A program made the translations under genes and the position numbers. The notes below the pieces were generated by a model, which made no database searches, was not told the origin of the DNA, and saw only the letters and a program-made list of their open reading frames with translations. This document shows, piece after piece, positions 31,168 to 40,018 of a stretch of 64,000 bases of DNA. Positions within the stretch are counted from its first letter, which is position 1, and the number at the start of each line of letters is the position of its first letter. The stretch is from Crocosphaera chwakensis CCY0110 (lineage in GTDB: Bacteria > Cyanobacteriota > Cyanobacteriia > Cyanobacteriales > Microcystaceae): NCBI RefSeq assembly GCF_000169335.1, contig NZ_AAXW01000012.1, positions 62,001 through 126,000 of the forward strand. The letters run 5' to 3'.

Positions 31168-32130
31168 TTAGACTGTAAAGATATCTTCGTTCGCCCAAGA
31201 AGGACTGGCATCTTTAGATACAACGGTCATTAAGGCATAATCTTTCTTATTAATACCTGCCGGTAACTCTTTAGGAACACCCATTACAGTCTGTGTTTTA
31301 AAGACGGTTCCTGGTTTAAGATCATGGAAAGGAAACTCCGGTTCAGTACAGCCTAAACAGGGCATACCGGCACGGGTTTTAGAGGAAACACGGTTCCATA
31401 AGATACGATTACAAGAAGAGTGAGTCATGGGTCCACGACATCCCATATCATAGAATAGACATCCAGTCCGTTGTCCGAAATCTTGAGTGGTTGCTTTGTA
31501 GGAAAAGTGCATATTACGGGTGCAACCAGTTTGGGTAAAGCTTCGGAAGAAGGTTTGCGGACGGTGGAACTCATCAAGGGTTAAGTCTCCGACTCTTCCT
31601 GTGGCCACTGCTACTAAAATTTGAGAGATCCAGTCAGGGTGTGCTGGACAACCGGGTATATTAATAACAGGTAAGCCAGCTTGGGATACATAATCAGTCC
31701 CCAAAAAACCTCCTTTGTTCCGTTTGAGGAATTGAACCCCAAGGGACTCGCTAGGGTTGGGTTCCATTGCTGGAATGCCCCCGTAAGTGGCACAGTCTCC
31801 CACTGCAACCACGAAACCAGCTATTTTTGATAAGTCGGTTAACCAGTCTTTCATCGGACGACCGGCGAAACGGTTCCATTCACCAGTTCCGTTGGGGGCG
31901 TTGACGACGCTTCCCTCATAGACTAAGATATCTACGGGGACTTTACCGTTAACACAGTCGTGTAACAGTTGTTGTAATTCATCACCTAATTGCAAACCCA
32001 GGGATGGATGCCATAAGACATTAATCCCAAAGTCAGTAATTAAGTCTACGACGGTGGGTTCTTCTGCATTCAGAAAGGAAATTGTATTCCCAGAACAGGC
32101 ACCACCTTGCAGCCATAAAACATTAGCCAT
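31168..32130 (-). CDS. hupS: Uptake [NiFe]-hydrogenase small subunit
   Basis: 320 aa from ATG 32130 (MANVLWLQGGACSGNT); an in-frame TTG further upstream is less likely and the family length is 320. It carries three FeS clusters that pass electrons from the NiFe site. Seen: QGGACSGN with the proximal-cluster Cys, GDCATYGGIPA, NIPGCPAHPDW, and a C-terminal cysteine set (GCTRN, GCLFYDMGCRGP, SSCN, PCLGCTEPEFPF). There is no twin-arginine signal, as usual for cyanobacterial HupS. Co-directional and presumably co-transcribed with hupL. A GTAN8TAC motif lies about 190 bases upstream. Confidence 0.97.
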   Translation of the reverse strand: MANVLWLQGGACSGNTISFLNAEEPTVVDLITDFGINVLWHPSLGLQLGDELQQLLHDCVNGKVPVDILVYEGSVVNAPNGTGEWNRFAGRPMKDWLTDLSKIAGFVVAVGDCATYGGIPAMEPNPSESLGVQFLKRNKGGFLGTDYVSQAGLPVINIPGCPAHPDWISQILVAVATGRVGDLTLDEFHRPQTFFRSFTQTGCTRNMHFSYKATTQDFGQRTGCLFYDMGCRGPMTHSSCNRILWNRVSSKTRAGMPCLGCTEPEFPFHDLKPGTVFKTQTVMGVPKELPAGINKKDYALMTVVSKDASPSWANEDIFTV

Positions 32131-32319
32131 AGACTGTCTCTTATAGGTTTTCAAGTCATTATGCTATAATTTTAGTCATTTCTTGGCATGATTTAAGCTT
32201 TATTTAACTGTTGTTTAGATAAATTTTGATGCTGTAAATTTTCTTATTACTTGTTGATATTTTGCTCTATTTTTCTATTAGTTTTCACCATGAAATCATG
32301 ACACAAAGATTATAAAAGT

Positions 32320-32333
32320 GTATTAGAATTTAC
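32320..32333. promoter_or_regulatory. NtcA-type site upstream of hupS
   Basis: GTATTAGAATTTAC is an exact GTAN8TAC, the NtcA consensus, centred ~196 bases upstream of the hupS start. Nitrogen control of hupSL by NtcA is reported in filamentous cyanobacteria, where the site is likewise far upstream. A TATAAT lies only 5 bases further toward hupS, which does not match the ~22-base class II spacing. Chance matches to six fixed bases are possible. Confidence 0.4.
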
Positions 32334-32401
32334 AGACACTTGTTTATTAACTTCAACATCAAACGATAAAAAGCTTGTAAATATGGTAAATTACAAAAAA
32401 A

Positions 32402-33217
32402 TTGTTGGTATTCGGTATAGCTCCAACCGCTCTTATTTTGGCTGGCTTATTTGATTACTTCAACACAAAACATTCCTCTAGAGAAAAAGCAACTGACTCA
32501 TCAAAACCTAAATCAGTAGAGATAGAGAGAAGACCTAACAAGCTTCCTCAACAAAAGCATGATAATGATAATATTAGCTCTAAAAAGTCAACTTATTTAC
32601 GAGAAGAGAATCCAAAAAAAACGAAAGAAGAAGCAGACAGATTAAGTGAAAACCAAAAACCTAATTCTATTAACAACAAAAATATAATAGGATTTGAATC
32701 AGATAATAAGTTATCAAAAAATTCTGATAATACGATTATTACTTACTTCGGTAATAAAGGGCAATATACTGTAGATTATGAAGCAGGAACCTATTATGGT
32801 TGTGTGGATGGAAAAGGCTGTCTATTTTTAGGTAAAGATAAGAAAATAGGAGATTTTGTTTGGAGAAATGGTACTTACATTTACCAGATAGATAATGATC
32901 AAGTTGAAGTATTAAATCATAATCAACTAATTTTTGAAGATGCACTTAAAGAACAAGTAGATAGTATTCCTAAACAAGAAAATAGCAATGATACTAAAAA
33001 AATCACATTTTATGGTAATAAAGGTCAATACACTGTAAATTATGAAGCAGGAACCTATTATGGTTGTGTAGATGGAAAAGGCTGTCTATTTTTAGGTAAA
33101 GATAAGAAAATAGGAGATTTTATTTGGAGAAATGGCACTTACACTTATTCAATTAATGAATATAATCTCCAAGTTCATAATAATGGTAAACTAATTTTTC
33201 AAGATCAATTTAACTAA
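32402..33217 (+). CDS. Membrane-anchored protein with two identical-type C-terminal repeats
   Basis: 271 aa as an open frame from TTG. A hydrophobic N-terminus (VFGIAPTALILAGLFDYF) is followed by a ~90-residue Lys/Ser/Asn-rich linker and two copies of a ~65-residue unit (about residues 115-180 and 201-268). Each contains YFGNKGQYTVDYEAGTYYGC, VDGKGCLFLGKDKKIGDFVW and RNGTYIY. The unit resembles no family I can name; the pair of cysteines (YGC...GC) is conserved in both. The real start is probably ATG 32383 (MVNYKK), one base out of frame across seven A (32395-32401). Six A would give MVNYKKLLVFGIAPTAL. So a frameshift or slippage is suspected. It is followed 4 bases later by the Dam-type methylase. 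Confidence 0.55.
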   Translation: MLVFGIAPTALILAGLFDYFNTKHSSREKATDSSKPKSVEIERRPNKLPQQKHDNDNISSKKSTYLREENPKKTKEEADRLSENQKPNSINNKNIIGFESDNKLSKNSDNTIITYFGNKGQYTVDYEAGTYYGCVDGKGCLFLGKDKKIGDFVWRNGTYIYQIDNDQVEVLNHNQLIFEDALKEQVDSIPKQENSNDTKKITFYGNKGQYTVNYEAGTYYGCVDGKGCLFLGKDKKIGDFIWRNGTYTYSINEYNLQVHNNGKLIFQDQFN

Positions 33218-33221
33218 TTAA

Positions 33222-34085
33222 ATGATGATGATTAAAAGTCCTTTACGGTATCCTGGTGGAAAATCAAGAGCGATTAAACAAATAGAAGAACAGTTACCTA
33301 ATGATTTTTCTGAGTATCGAGAGCCATTTGTTGGGGGTGGTTCAGTTTTTATTTATCTTAAACAAGTTTATCCAAATGTCAAGATTTGGATTAATGATTT
33401 AAACCCAGAATTATATTTATTTTGGAAAATTGCTCAATCTGATTTAAAAATGTTAGTTACTGAACTAAAAGCTATCAAAAAAAATAGAAAAGATGGACGA
33501 GAATTATTTACGGAATTAAGTCAAGTTGATGTACAAAAAATGTCTGATTTTGATAGGGCAGTTCGTTTTTTTGTATTAAATAGAATTACTTTTTCAGGAA
33601 CGATTGAATCAGGCGGTTACTCAGACAAATCTTTTCACAGCAGATTTACAGAATCATCTATTGATCGCGTAGAAAGGTTAGGTGATCTTCTTCCAGAAAT
33701 TCGTATTACTAACTTAGATTATAGAGAAGTTGTTAAACAAGAAGGTGAAAATACTTTTATCTTTTTAGATCCTCCTTATTTAACGGCAACCAAGTCTAAA
33801 CTGTATGGAAAAAATGGAAATTTACATACATCATTTAATCATCAAGACTTTGCCGAAACCATGAAACAATGTGACCATCAATGGTTAATTACTTATGATG
33901 AGGCTCAAGAGATTAGAAACTATTTTCAAGACCATACTATTATTCCTTGGAAGTTACAATATGGCATGAATAATTATAAACAAGGGAAAGCTGAAAAAGG
34001 ACAAGAAATTTTTATTAGAAACTACCAACAAGAGAAACCTATCCCAAAAAGTCAACAATTGTCTTTAAACTTAAACATTTGTTAA
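33222..34085 (+). CDS. Dam-type DNA adenine methylase
   Basis: 287 aa. Transfers a methyl group from SAM to adenine N6, class D12. Seen: IKSPLRYPGGKSRAIKQI (SAM-binding start), YREPFVGGGSVFIYL, INDLNPELYLFW, and the catalytic FIFLDPPYLTATKS. Three consecutive ATGs open the gene (33222, 33225, 33228); the exact start is uncertain. No restriction endonuclease is adjacent, so it looks solitary. HIP1 (GCGATCGC), frequent in this DNA, contains GATC, the usual Dam target; the true specificity is unknown. It starts 4 bases after the repeat-protein gene, so the two are likely co-expressed. Confidence 0.88.
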   Translation: MMMIKSPLRYPGGKSRAIKQIEEQLPNDFSEYREPFVGGGSVFIYLKQVYPNVKIWINDLNPELYLFWKIAQSDLKMLVTELKAIKKNRKDGRELFTELSQVDVQKMSDFDRAVRFFVLNRITFSGTIESGGYSDKSFHSRFTESSIDRVERLGDLLPEIRITNLDYREVVKQEGENTFIFLDPPYLTATKSKLYGKNGNLHTSFNHQDFAETMKQCDHQWLITYDEAQEIRNYFQDHTIIPWKLQYGMNNYKQGKAEKGQEIFIRNYQQEKPIPKSQQLSLNLNIC

Positions 34086-34163
34086 CTAGAAATGAAGAGA
34101 GAGAAATCAAGAAAAAAATTGATTAGAATATAAAGAAGAAAATACCATTAATCGTTAAACTGT

Positions 34164-34424
34164 ATGCCTAGAGTTAATCCCCACACCCTGCAAATGCAAA
34201 TATCACGAATGTTTGAGCAAGGACAATCCTTTTTTTGTGCCATCAAAGTCCAAGATTGGTTAAGAGAACAAAACGAAGATCCCAATGCCTACGAAATTTC
34301 ATTTCATCCTCAACCAGTATCCCCTAATTCTAACCTCAAAACAAGCATGAGAATAGAATTAAAACGCAAAGATGGTCAAGCAGTTGATCCCTGGTTACAA
34401 GAAGAACTTAATCGTAGTAGTTAA
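34164..34424 (+). CDS. Conserved-looking small cyanobacterial protein
   Basis: 86 aa: MPRVNPHTLQMQISRMFEQG, QSFFCAIKVQDWLREQNEDP, ending AVDPWLQEELNRSS. Soluble, no signal. I do not recognise a named family. The regular codon use and clean start suggest a real gene. It lies 73 bases ahead of rsfS on the same strand and may belong to that unit. Confidence 0.6.
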   Translation: MPRVNPHTLQMQISRMFEQGQSFFCAIKVQDWLREQNEDPNAYEISFHPQPVSPNSNLKTSMRIELKRKDGQAVDPWLQEELNRSS

Positions 34425-34497
34425 TTAAGTTTATTAACACCTAGCTCTTGATTCCGTCATCTTAAAAAAAAAATCTGTACAATATATAGAAATATAA

Positions 34498-34941
34498 ATG
34501 ACTCATTACGAAAATACTATCGCTAACTATTCAAGCAACTTAACAGTGATCGAAAATACCAGCGACAAACAAATTCAAAACCTAGCTCTAACCATAGCCC
34601 AAGCAGCCGACGATCGCAAAGCCAGCGATATAACCATCCTCAAAGTCACAGAAGTTTCCTATCTAACGGATTATTTTGTTATTGTGACAGGGTTTTCTCG
34701 CACTCAAGTCAAAGCCATCGCAGATGCGATCGAAGAAAAAGTCTATCAAACCCATCAACAAGTTCCTAAACAAACAGAAGGGAAAAACGACGGTAACTGG
34801 ATTTTACAGGATTTCGGGGATGTCATCGTTCATATCTTTCTACCCGAAGAACGAGAATTTTATAACTTAGAAGCCTTCTGGGGTCATGCAGAAAGGCTAG
34901 AATTTTCATCATTAGAAGTTACACAAGTATCACGATCATGA
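34498..34941 (+). CDS. rsfS: Ribosomal silencing factor RsfS
   Basis: 147 aa. Binds L14 of the 50S subunit and prevents subunit joining when translation must be low. Family signature: ALTIAQAADDRKASDITILK, VTEVSYLTDYFVIVTGFSRT, QVKAIADAIEE, GNWILQDFGDVIVHIFLPEEREFYNLEAFW. It has an N-terminal extension of ~30 residues, common in cyanobacteria. The stop overlaps the next start by 4 bases (ATGA), so the CGLD27 gene is translationally coupled. Confidence 0.95.
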   Translation: MTHYENTIANYSSNLTVIENTSDKQIQNLALTIAQAADDRKASDITILKVTEVSYLTDYFVIVTGFSRTQVKAIADAIEEKVYQTHQQVPKQTEGKNDGNWILQDFGDVIVHIFLPEEREFYNLEAFWGHAERLEFSSLEVTQVSRS

Positions 34942-35438
34942 GGGAATCATCTATACAAGTTTGTCCAGTTCCCCTAGAACAACAACCAGTTAACGAATAT
35001 GAGGAGTTGAAAGAATCTTGGTTTTTTCAGTGGGCAACCTTAGAAACCCCCCTGTTTTGGCGTAAAATAGCTGTTGTTTGGATAATAGGCTGGTTTATAA
35101 CCAGTCCCATTGCAGCAGCAAGCTTTTCTCCCGATCAATCTGTGTTACGCTTTGTTCTCCTCAGTAATTTGGGTGCCGGGTTTATCTTAGCCTTGATCCT
35201 ATTACAATTATTCTTTGGATGGCACTATGTCAGCGATCGCCTGAAAAAAGAAACCATCTTTTATGAAGAGTCAGGATGGTACGACGGACAAACCTGGCCC
35301 AAACCCCCAGAAATGTTAACCCGCGATCGCCTGATTGTCTCCTACCAAATTAAGCCCATTTTAGGACGCTTAACCCGTACTACCGGGATGTTAGCCTTAT
35401 TAATGGCAGGGGATAGCATGGTTTGGCTATGTTTATAA
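34938..35438 (+). CDS. CGLD27-family membrane protein
   Basis: 166 aa. Cyanobacteria and plastids share this family (CGLD27, DUF1230). It is linked to iron deficiency in plants and algae; its molecular function is unknown. Seen: CPVPLEQQPVNEYEELKESW, FFQWATLETPLFWRKIAVVW, two to three membrane helices (about 45-65, 75-97 and 145-164), and the signature SGWYDGQTWPKPPEMLTRDR. It overlaps rsfS by 4 bases and precedes the asparaginase by 16. Confidence 0.88.
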   Translation: MRESSIQVCPVPLEQQPVNEYEELKESWFFQWATLETPLFWRKIAVVWIIGWFITSPIAAASFSPDQSVLRFVLLSNLGAGFILALILLQLFFGWHYVSDRLKKETIFYEESGWYDGQTWPKPPEMLTRDRLIVSYQIKPILGRLTRTTGMLALLMAGDSMVWLCL

Positions 35439-35454
35439 TTCAAGTTAATTCTTT

Positions 35455-36411
35455 ATGACAACCAGAGCAAAACGTCACATAACACCAAAACTAGAAGTTC
35501 ACCTACTGCGAGAAGGGATCGTAGAATCAACCCATCACATAGAAGCAACGGTTTGTGATGACAGGGGACGGGTTCTCTCCGTCGCCGGCAACCCAGAAAC
35601 CACAGCCTTTGTTCGTTCGGCCCTTAAACCCTTTCAAGCATTAGGGGTGATGGCTACAGGAACCCTCGAACGCTATGATTTAAGCGATAAAGACCTCGCT
35701 ATTATCTGTAGTTCCCATCAAGGAAACGTTGAACAAGCTAGACAAGTGTTTAATGTTCTCTGGCGAGCGGATATTGACCCCAGTGCCTTACAATGTCCTA
35801 CCCCACCAGGATGCAGTAGTCCTTTACAACATAACTGTTCTGGAAAACACGCCGGAATGTTGGCCGTGTGTCAGCAACGCAACTGGCCATTAAACACCTA
35901 TTTAAAGCGATCGTCTCCTGTACAAAAGTTGATTTTAGATAAAATTGGGGAATTATTAGGCATTCCAGGGGCTGAGTTGATCGGCGCACACGACGACTGT
36001 GGCGCACCCACTTATTCGATGAAACTCTCCCAGATGGCCCATTTATACGCTCAACTGTCTTCTGGAAAACGTCTAGACCTAGAACGGATTCTGCGATCGA
36101 TGACTTATTATCCCACTATGGTATCCGGTGAGGGATCTTTCGATACTGAGTTGATGCGTTTAACAGAAGGGGAGTTAGTTAGTAAAGCAGGGGCCGAAGG
36201 AATTCAATGTATTGGCCGCGTCGGGGAAGGCATGGGACTAGCAATAAAAGTCCTAGACGGCTCGAAACGAGCTAAGTCTGCTGTAGCTATCCATATCTTA
36301 CGGCAAATGGGTTGGATCAGCACCAGCGTGGCAGAAAGTCTTGCCGAAACTTTTATGATGTTGAGTAGTTATAAACGATTAGAAGTAGAAGGAGAGTTAG
36401 TGATGTCTTGA
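35455..36411 (+). CDS. Asparaginase (Asparaginase_II family)
   Basis: 318 aa. This is the thermolabile-type L-asparaginase family that hydrolyses asparagine to aspartate and ammonia, unrelated to the Thr-nucleophile types. Seen: VHLLREGIVESTHHIEATVC, SALKPFQALGVM, ICSSHQGNVEQARQVF, HNCSGKHAGMLAVC, and GCGAPTYSM. The rsfS-CGLD27-asparaginase order suggests one operon. The start (ATG 35455) follows a short spacer with TTAATTCTTT. No signal peptide, so cytosolic. Confidence 0.9.
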   Translation: MTTRAKRHITPKLEVHLLREGIVESTHHIEATVCDDRGRVLSVAGNPETTAFVRSALKPFQALGVMATGTLERYDLSDKDLAIICSSHQGNVEQARQVFNVLWRADIDPSALQCPTPPGCSSPLQHNCSGKHAGMLAVCQQRNWPLNTYLKRSSPVQKLILDKIGELLGIPGAELIGAHDDCGAPTYSMKLSQMAHLYAQLSSGKRLDLERILRSMTYYPTMVSGEGSFDTELMRLTEGELVSKAGAEGIQCIGRVGEGMGLAIKVLDGSKRAKSAVAIHILRQMGWISTSVAESLAETFMMLSSYKRLEVEGELVMS

Positions 36412-36428
36412 TGATTGTCTTAGTCCCC

Positions 36429-36475
36429 GTAACCCTTCCCTATTGCCTGTTCCCCGTTCCTTATTCCTTTTTTTT
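36429..36475. repeat. Short tandem repeat remnants (CCCTATTGCC/GTTCCCC type)
   Basis: CTTCCCTATTGCCTGTTCCC and CGTTCCTTATTCC upstream of the initiator tRNA, of the same kind as at 2105 and 46965. Confidence 0.55.
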
Positions 36476-36525
36476 AAAAAAAGCTTGCAATTTTTTAGAC
36501 CTTACTGTTATACTAGGAAAGGCGA

Positions 36526-36599
<74 letters not shown>

Positions 36600-36717
36600 T
36601 TCTTTAGAAGAAGTAAGGGTTAACAGAAGTTGACTCTTACTTTTTTGTTTATAAATAATCACAAAAAATTTTTTTGTCAAGTTTGTACTGTTGATTTTTG
36701 GAGAATGATTCTTTGAA

Positions 36718-37770
36718 ATGTTGAAACGCTATCAGGGTCTTTTGTTGTTATTATTGATTACTATTATAACGTCAGGAATTACCTTTTTTTCTTCGGCATT
36801 ATCTGCAGATCAAACTTGCGTTTATCATGAAGAAGCTTATCAAGGAATTAATTTATCCAACTTAGGCAACGAATTAGAAACAACAGGGTTATTAGGAGAA
36901 ATTCATGGGGTTATTCCCCAAGACAATGTATTTGTTTTATCCGTTCGTGATCCTGATAACTTTTTTAAATCACAGCAATTCTCTGTGATTCCTGGTAACA
37001 ATAAAACACAAGATATTTTAAGAAATACAGATAGGCATGACCAAGTTTGTTTACAAGGAAAATTAGTTAAAAATCCCAGTCCACAGCCCCATATTGTAGT
37101 TAAATCGGCTGTAGTAATGGAATCATGGAATGGATTAGAAGGTTACAAGAATTATGAATACCAGGCAAACATACCAGTAGATTTAAAGTATAAAAATCAT
37201 GCAGTTTTTAAAGTTCATGCTATTGATAATGAAGGAAAAATATTAGTAGTCGAATATAAAGATAAAGTAATACCGATTTTTGTTAATAATCCAGAATTAA
37301 CCAAAGATTTATATCGCGGAGACTTAATTGATTTGAGTTATACGATACAATCATGGCCAAAAAAACCTACTCACTTAAACTTAAATTTAAAAGCTAAAAA
37401 TCCTTTAAAAGTAGTCGATCAATTGGTAGCAAAGCACGAAATAGAAGAAACATTAACAGGAAAATTAGTTAAATTTCCTCAAAGTCCTCAAATCAAATTT
37501 GACGTTTATGCCATAGAAGTTACAACTCAAGGATTATCTCGTTATTATACTTTAGTGAATTTTGAAGATGCAGAAGAATTTGAAATTATTCGAGAAAAAT
37601 TAGCAACCATTTGGAAAAATCACTTAGAAACGGTAAAAGCTGGTCGTAACTTTTTAATTAATCCTAATGTAATGATTAAAGCACAAGGAAAAATTAATAT
37701 TATTTCTCCTCAACAAGCTAATCCCCAAATTCTCTTAGAAAATGCTAACAAAATTCAAGTTATCTCTTGA
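36718..37770 (+). CDS. Secreted/periplasmic protein of unknown function
   Basis: 350 aa. An N-terminal signal (YQGLLLLLLITIITSGITFF, cut probably after SSALSA) is followed by a soluble domain. Three similar stretches are visible: TTGLLGEIHGVIPQDNVFVL, then NHAVFKVHAIDNEGKILVVE, then EETLTGKLVKFPQSPQIKFD. Each is an OB-like segment (.. G.. V.. .. VF.V...D) so the protein may be three OB-like or beta repeats. Cysteines only at the front (DQTCVYHEE, DQVCLQG). I do not recognise the family. It stands alone after the tRNA; start ATG 36718 after GGAG. Confidence 0.6.
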   Translation: MLKRYQGLLLLLLITIITSGITFFSSALSADQTCVYHEEAYQGINLSNLGNELETTGLLGEIHGVIPQDNVFVLSVRDPDNFFKSQQFSVIPGNNKTQDILRNTDRHDQVCLQGKLVKNPSPQPHIVVKSAVVMESWNGLEGYKNYEYQANIPVDLKYKNHAVFKVHAIDNEGKILVVEYKDKVIPIFVNNPELTKDLYRGDLIDLSYTIQSWPKKPTHLNLNLKAKNPLKVVDQLVAKHEIEETLTGKLVKFPQSPQIKFDVYAIEVTTQGLSRYYTLVNFEDAEEFEIIREKLATIWKNHLETVKAGRNFLINPNVMIKAQGKINIISPQQANPQILLENANKIQVIS

Positions 37771-37849
37771 TAAAAAACAAAAAAATTACAATCTTTTCAA
37801 AGAATAATTATTGATAAGGTTAGGGTCAACTATAGCACTACGAAACCTT

Positions 37850-37874
37850 GTAGGGTGGGCATTGCCCACCTTAC
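37850..37874. repeat. Short palindromic repeat
   Basis: GTAGGGTGGGCATTGCCCAC then CTTAC, with perfect GGTGGGCA/TGCCCACC arms, between the convergent secreted-protein gene and the NADH dehydrogenase gene. Likely also a two-way terminator. Confidence 0.7.
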
Positions 37875-37888
37875 AGTAATGTCATAAC

Positions 37889-39256
37889 TTAAGTAATATT
37901 GGACATTTTGAGAGAGGCTGCTTGATAAATGATGGTTTCCTGGTCATCTTCAAGATTAATTTCGGGGTCTTCTCCTGGGGTGGTAATGAGACGGGCCCCT
38001 TTACTTTCTGTAAAGTAACTCCACGCCCATTGAACCATGACAATTAATTTATTATCGAATTCCAACAGATAGAAAACGTGGATAAATAACCAAACAAACC
38101 AAGCCAAGAAACCGGACAATTTTAACCAACCCATATCCACAACCGCTTGATGTTTACCAATCACTGCTAAATTACCCCAGTCCCTATATTTAAAGGGTTT
38201 GGGAGGACGGTTTTGTAGTCCATTGCAGATAAAACGGGCGACATATTCTCCTTCTTGCATGGCTACAGGAGCGATACCGGGTAAAATTCCTCCTTTTTCA
38301 TCGGGATAATGGGCTAAATCTCCAATAACAAAGATATTTTTGTAGTTAGCTAAGTGAAAGTCAGGTTCAACTATCACCCGTCCCGCTTTATCCAGTTGTG
38401 CCTCTGCACACTCAGCTAACATCTGAGCAACGGGAGAAGCTTTCATGCCGGCTGTCCAAAGAATGGTACGGGTACGAATTTGTTCTAAGGTATCACTCTG
38501 ACGATAGGTTACTAACTGTCCTTTAATATCCGTGACTCTCACACTTGTCTTGACTGTTACCCCTAACTGTTCTAAAGATTTTTGGGCTTTTAGAGAGAGA
38601 TGGGGAGGATAATTCGGCAAAATGTATTGAGGGCTTTGTAAGAGGATGATTTTTGCTTCAGAGGTTTCAATATTGCGAAAATCCTCTTTTAAAGTTCCGT
38701 GAGCTAATTCAGCTAAAGCGCCGGCTAATTCCACCCCGGCTGGTCCACCCCCTACTAAGACAAAGGTTAACCAGTCTTTGCGTCGTTCTGGGTTCAGTTC
38801 TTTTTCCGCCGATTCAAAAGCAATAAAGACCCTTCTACGGATTTCTATGGCATTTTCAATGGTTTTTAACCCTGGGGCTTTTTCTTCCCAACTATCGTCA
38901 AAATACTTCTGTGTGACCCCCGTGGCTAAAATGAGAGAATCATATTGAATGTCTCGGTAACGAAGTTTGACTGTTTGCCGGTCTGGGTCAATTTGAGTTA
39001 CTTCCCCCATCAAAACTTCTGTATTCTTGTTTTTGCTCAATAAAGCTCGTAAGGGAGAAGAAATATCTGCTGGAGATAACCCTCCTGTGGCGACTTGATA
39101 AAGTAGGGGTTGAAAAACATGGAAGTTTCGTTTATCAATTAAGGTGACTTTAACATCGGCTTTCGCTAATTTCTGTGCTGCATAAAGTCCACCAAAACCT
39201 CCGCCAACAATTACAATATGATGAAGGCTATTGTCATTGTTTTGTTGCTTAAACAT
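37889..39256 (-). CDS. Type II NADH dehydrogenase (NDH-2)
   Basis: 455 aa. Non-pumping flavoprotein that passes electrons from NAD(P)H to quinone at the membrane surface. Seen: HIVIVGGGFGGLYAAQKLA (FAD), FLPLLYQVATGGLSPADIS-like FQPLLYQVATGGLSPADI, VLVGGGPAGVELAGALAELA (NADH), NIFVIGDLAHYP, and AVAMQEGEYVA-like VAMQEGEYVARFI. The C-terminal ~60 residues have a hydrophobic helix (LSGFLAWFVWLFIHVFYLLE) that anchors it, and a hydrophilic tail. It is one of the ndb-type genes of cyanobacteria; the paralogue cannot be specified. Confidence 0.92.
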   Translation of the reverse strand: MFKQQNNDNSLHHIVIVGGGFGGLYAAQKLAKADVKVTLIDKRNFHVFQPLLYQVATGGLSPADISSPLRALLSKNKNTEVLMGEVTQIDPDRQTVKLRYRDIQYDSLILATGVTQKYFDDSWEEKAPGLKTIENAIEIRRRVFIAFESAEKELNPERRKDWLTFVLVGGGPAGVELAGALAELAHGTLKEDFRNIETSEAKIILLQSPQYILPNYPPHLSLKAQKSLEQLGVTVKTSVRVTDIKGQLVTYRQSDTLEQIRTRTILWTAGMKASPVAQMLAECAEAQLDKAGRVIVEPDFHLANYKNIFVIGDLAHYPDEKGGILPGIAPVAMQEGEYVARFICNGLQNRPPKPFKYRDWGNLAVIGKHQAVVDMGWLKLSGFLAWFVWLFIHVFYLLEFDNKLIVMVQWAWSYFTESKGARLITTPGEDPEINLEDDQETIIYQAASLKMSNIT

Positions 39257-39754
39257 AAAGTTTTATCCCTTTTTAGATTGGGGTGAAAAGATTTAGGAAA
39301 ACAAATACTCACACAAAATTAATACATCTTTGGGGTTTAAATACAGACGCATTGAAGATTGATAGTGTTGTTGAGGTGATGTTTAAAAGAGTGTTTAAGT
39401 CCCTTAAATCTTATTCAATTATTAGTATAAATTACCTAAGTATAACTAACAGTGTATCTCACTACTGTTTAATTTACCGATTTCTAGTATGATCTCAATA
39501 ATATTTTGAAAGTAAAAGTAATACTGAAAACTTATATATTTCAGTATGGATAAATAAGTATCAATTATTAATTAAATCTTAGATTTGATAATCAATAATT
39601 ATTCAATTCTTAATCAATCTTTTTATCAGCGGTCGCCCTAAGTTACTATACTGAAATAATTGAGAGAAAACCCCTTTAGAATTCTCAGTTTCCCCCCGCA
39701 TGAACTACCATTATGAATTAAGGTGTTGCGGGTTAGGGATGTCTCAGAAAAAGA
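39257..39754. other. 498-base spacer
   Basis: AT-rich and without a convincing gene. One 69-codon open frame (39283-39492) has no ribosome site and unusual composition. There are inverted short pieces (ATTATTGAT types around 39560-39625). I find no repeat of the window's families here. Confidence 0.5.
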
Positions 39755-39913
39755 TTAAAGATGTAAATAAGCTGCTTCTGCTTCGAGTTGACGGACTAAA
39801 TAATCATTATTAGAAGACCGAGCAACTTCTAAGCGATGTTGTAAACTCTTTCGTAGACTTTCCCGATGAGTTTTGATAGCTTGTGTTACCGTTTCTTGAC
39901 TCATTTTGTTCAT
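39755..39913 (-). CDS. Small PirA-like protein (52 aa)
   Basis: 52 aa from ATG 39913, which has AAAAGGA at good spacing; the open frame reaches further upstream but without a ribosome site. It reads MNKMSQETVTQAIKTHRESL, RKSLQHRLEVARSSNNDYLV, RQLEAEAAYLHL. This helical, R-rich pattern (HR.SL...RLE.AR....L.RQLEAE..YL) resembles the small cyanobacterial family that includes PirA, the PII-interacting regulator of arginine synthesis. I recall PirA only approximately, so this is a tentative match. It is divergent from the DUF62 gene, whose start it faces. Confidence 0.5.
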   Translation of the reverse strand: MNKMSQETVTQAIKTHRESLRKSLQHRLEVARSSNNDYLVRQLEAEAAYLHL

Positions 39914-40018
39914 AGTAAACATCCTTTTATTGATTTTTATGGTATGTGCTACTCCTAACATAACATCTAGTCCGTGTTTGTTGCCAGTTATTAAGAAATA
40001 TTTATGACATTGATTCCC

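Noticed and set aside
32309..32314. TATAAT just inside the NtcA site as the hupS promoter
   Set aside because: Spacing of 5 bases to the NtcA motif does not fit class II activation; it may be a chance match in AT-rich DNA.
33222..34085. Restriction-modification system
   Set aside because: No endonuclease gene lies next to the methylase; the neighbours are a repeat protein and a small unknown gene.
39283..39492. 69-codon open frame after the NADH dehydrogenase
   Set aside because: No ribosome site, odd composition, and the sequence looks like an ordinary AT-rich spacer. It is not listed as a gene.
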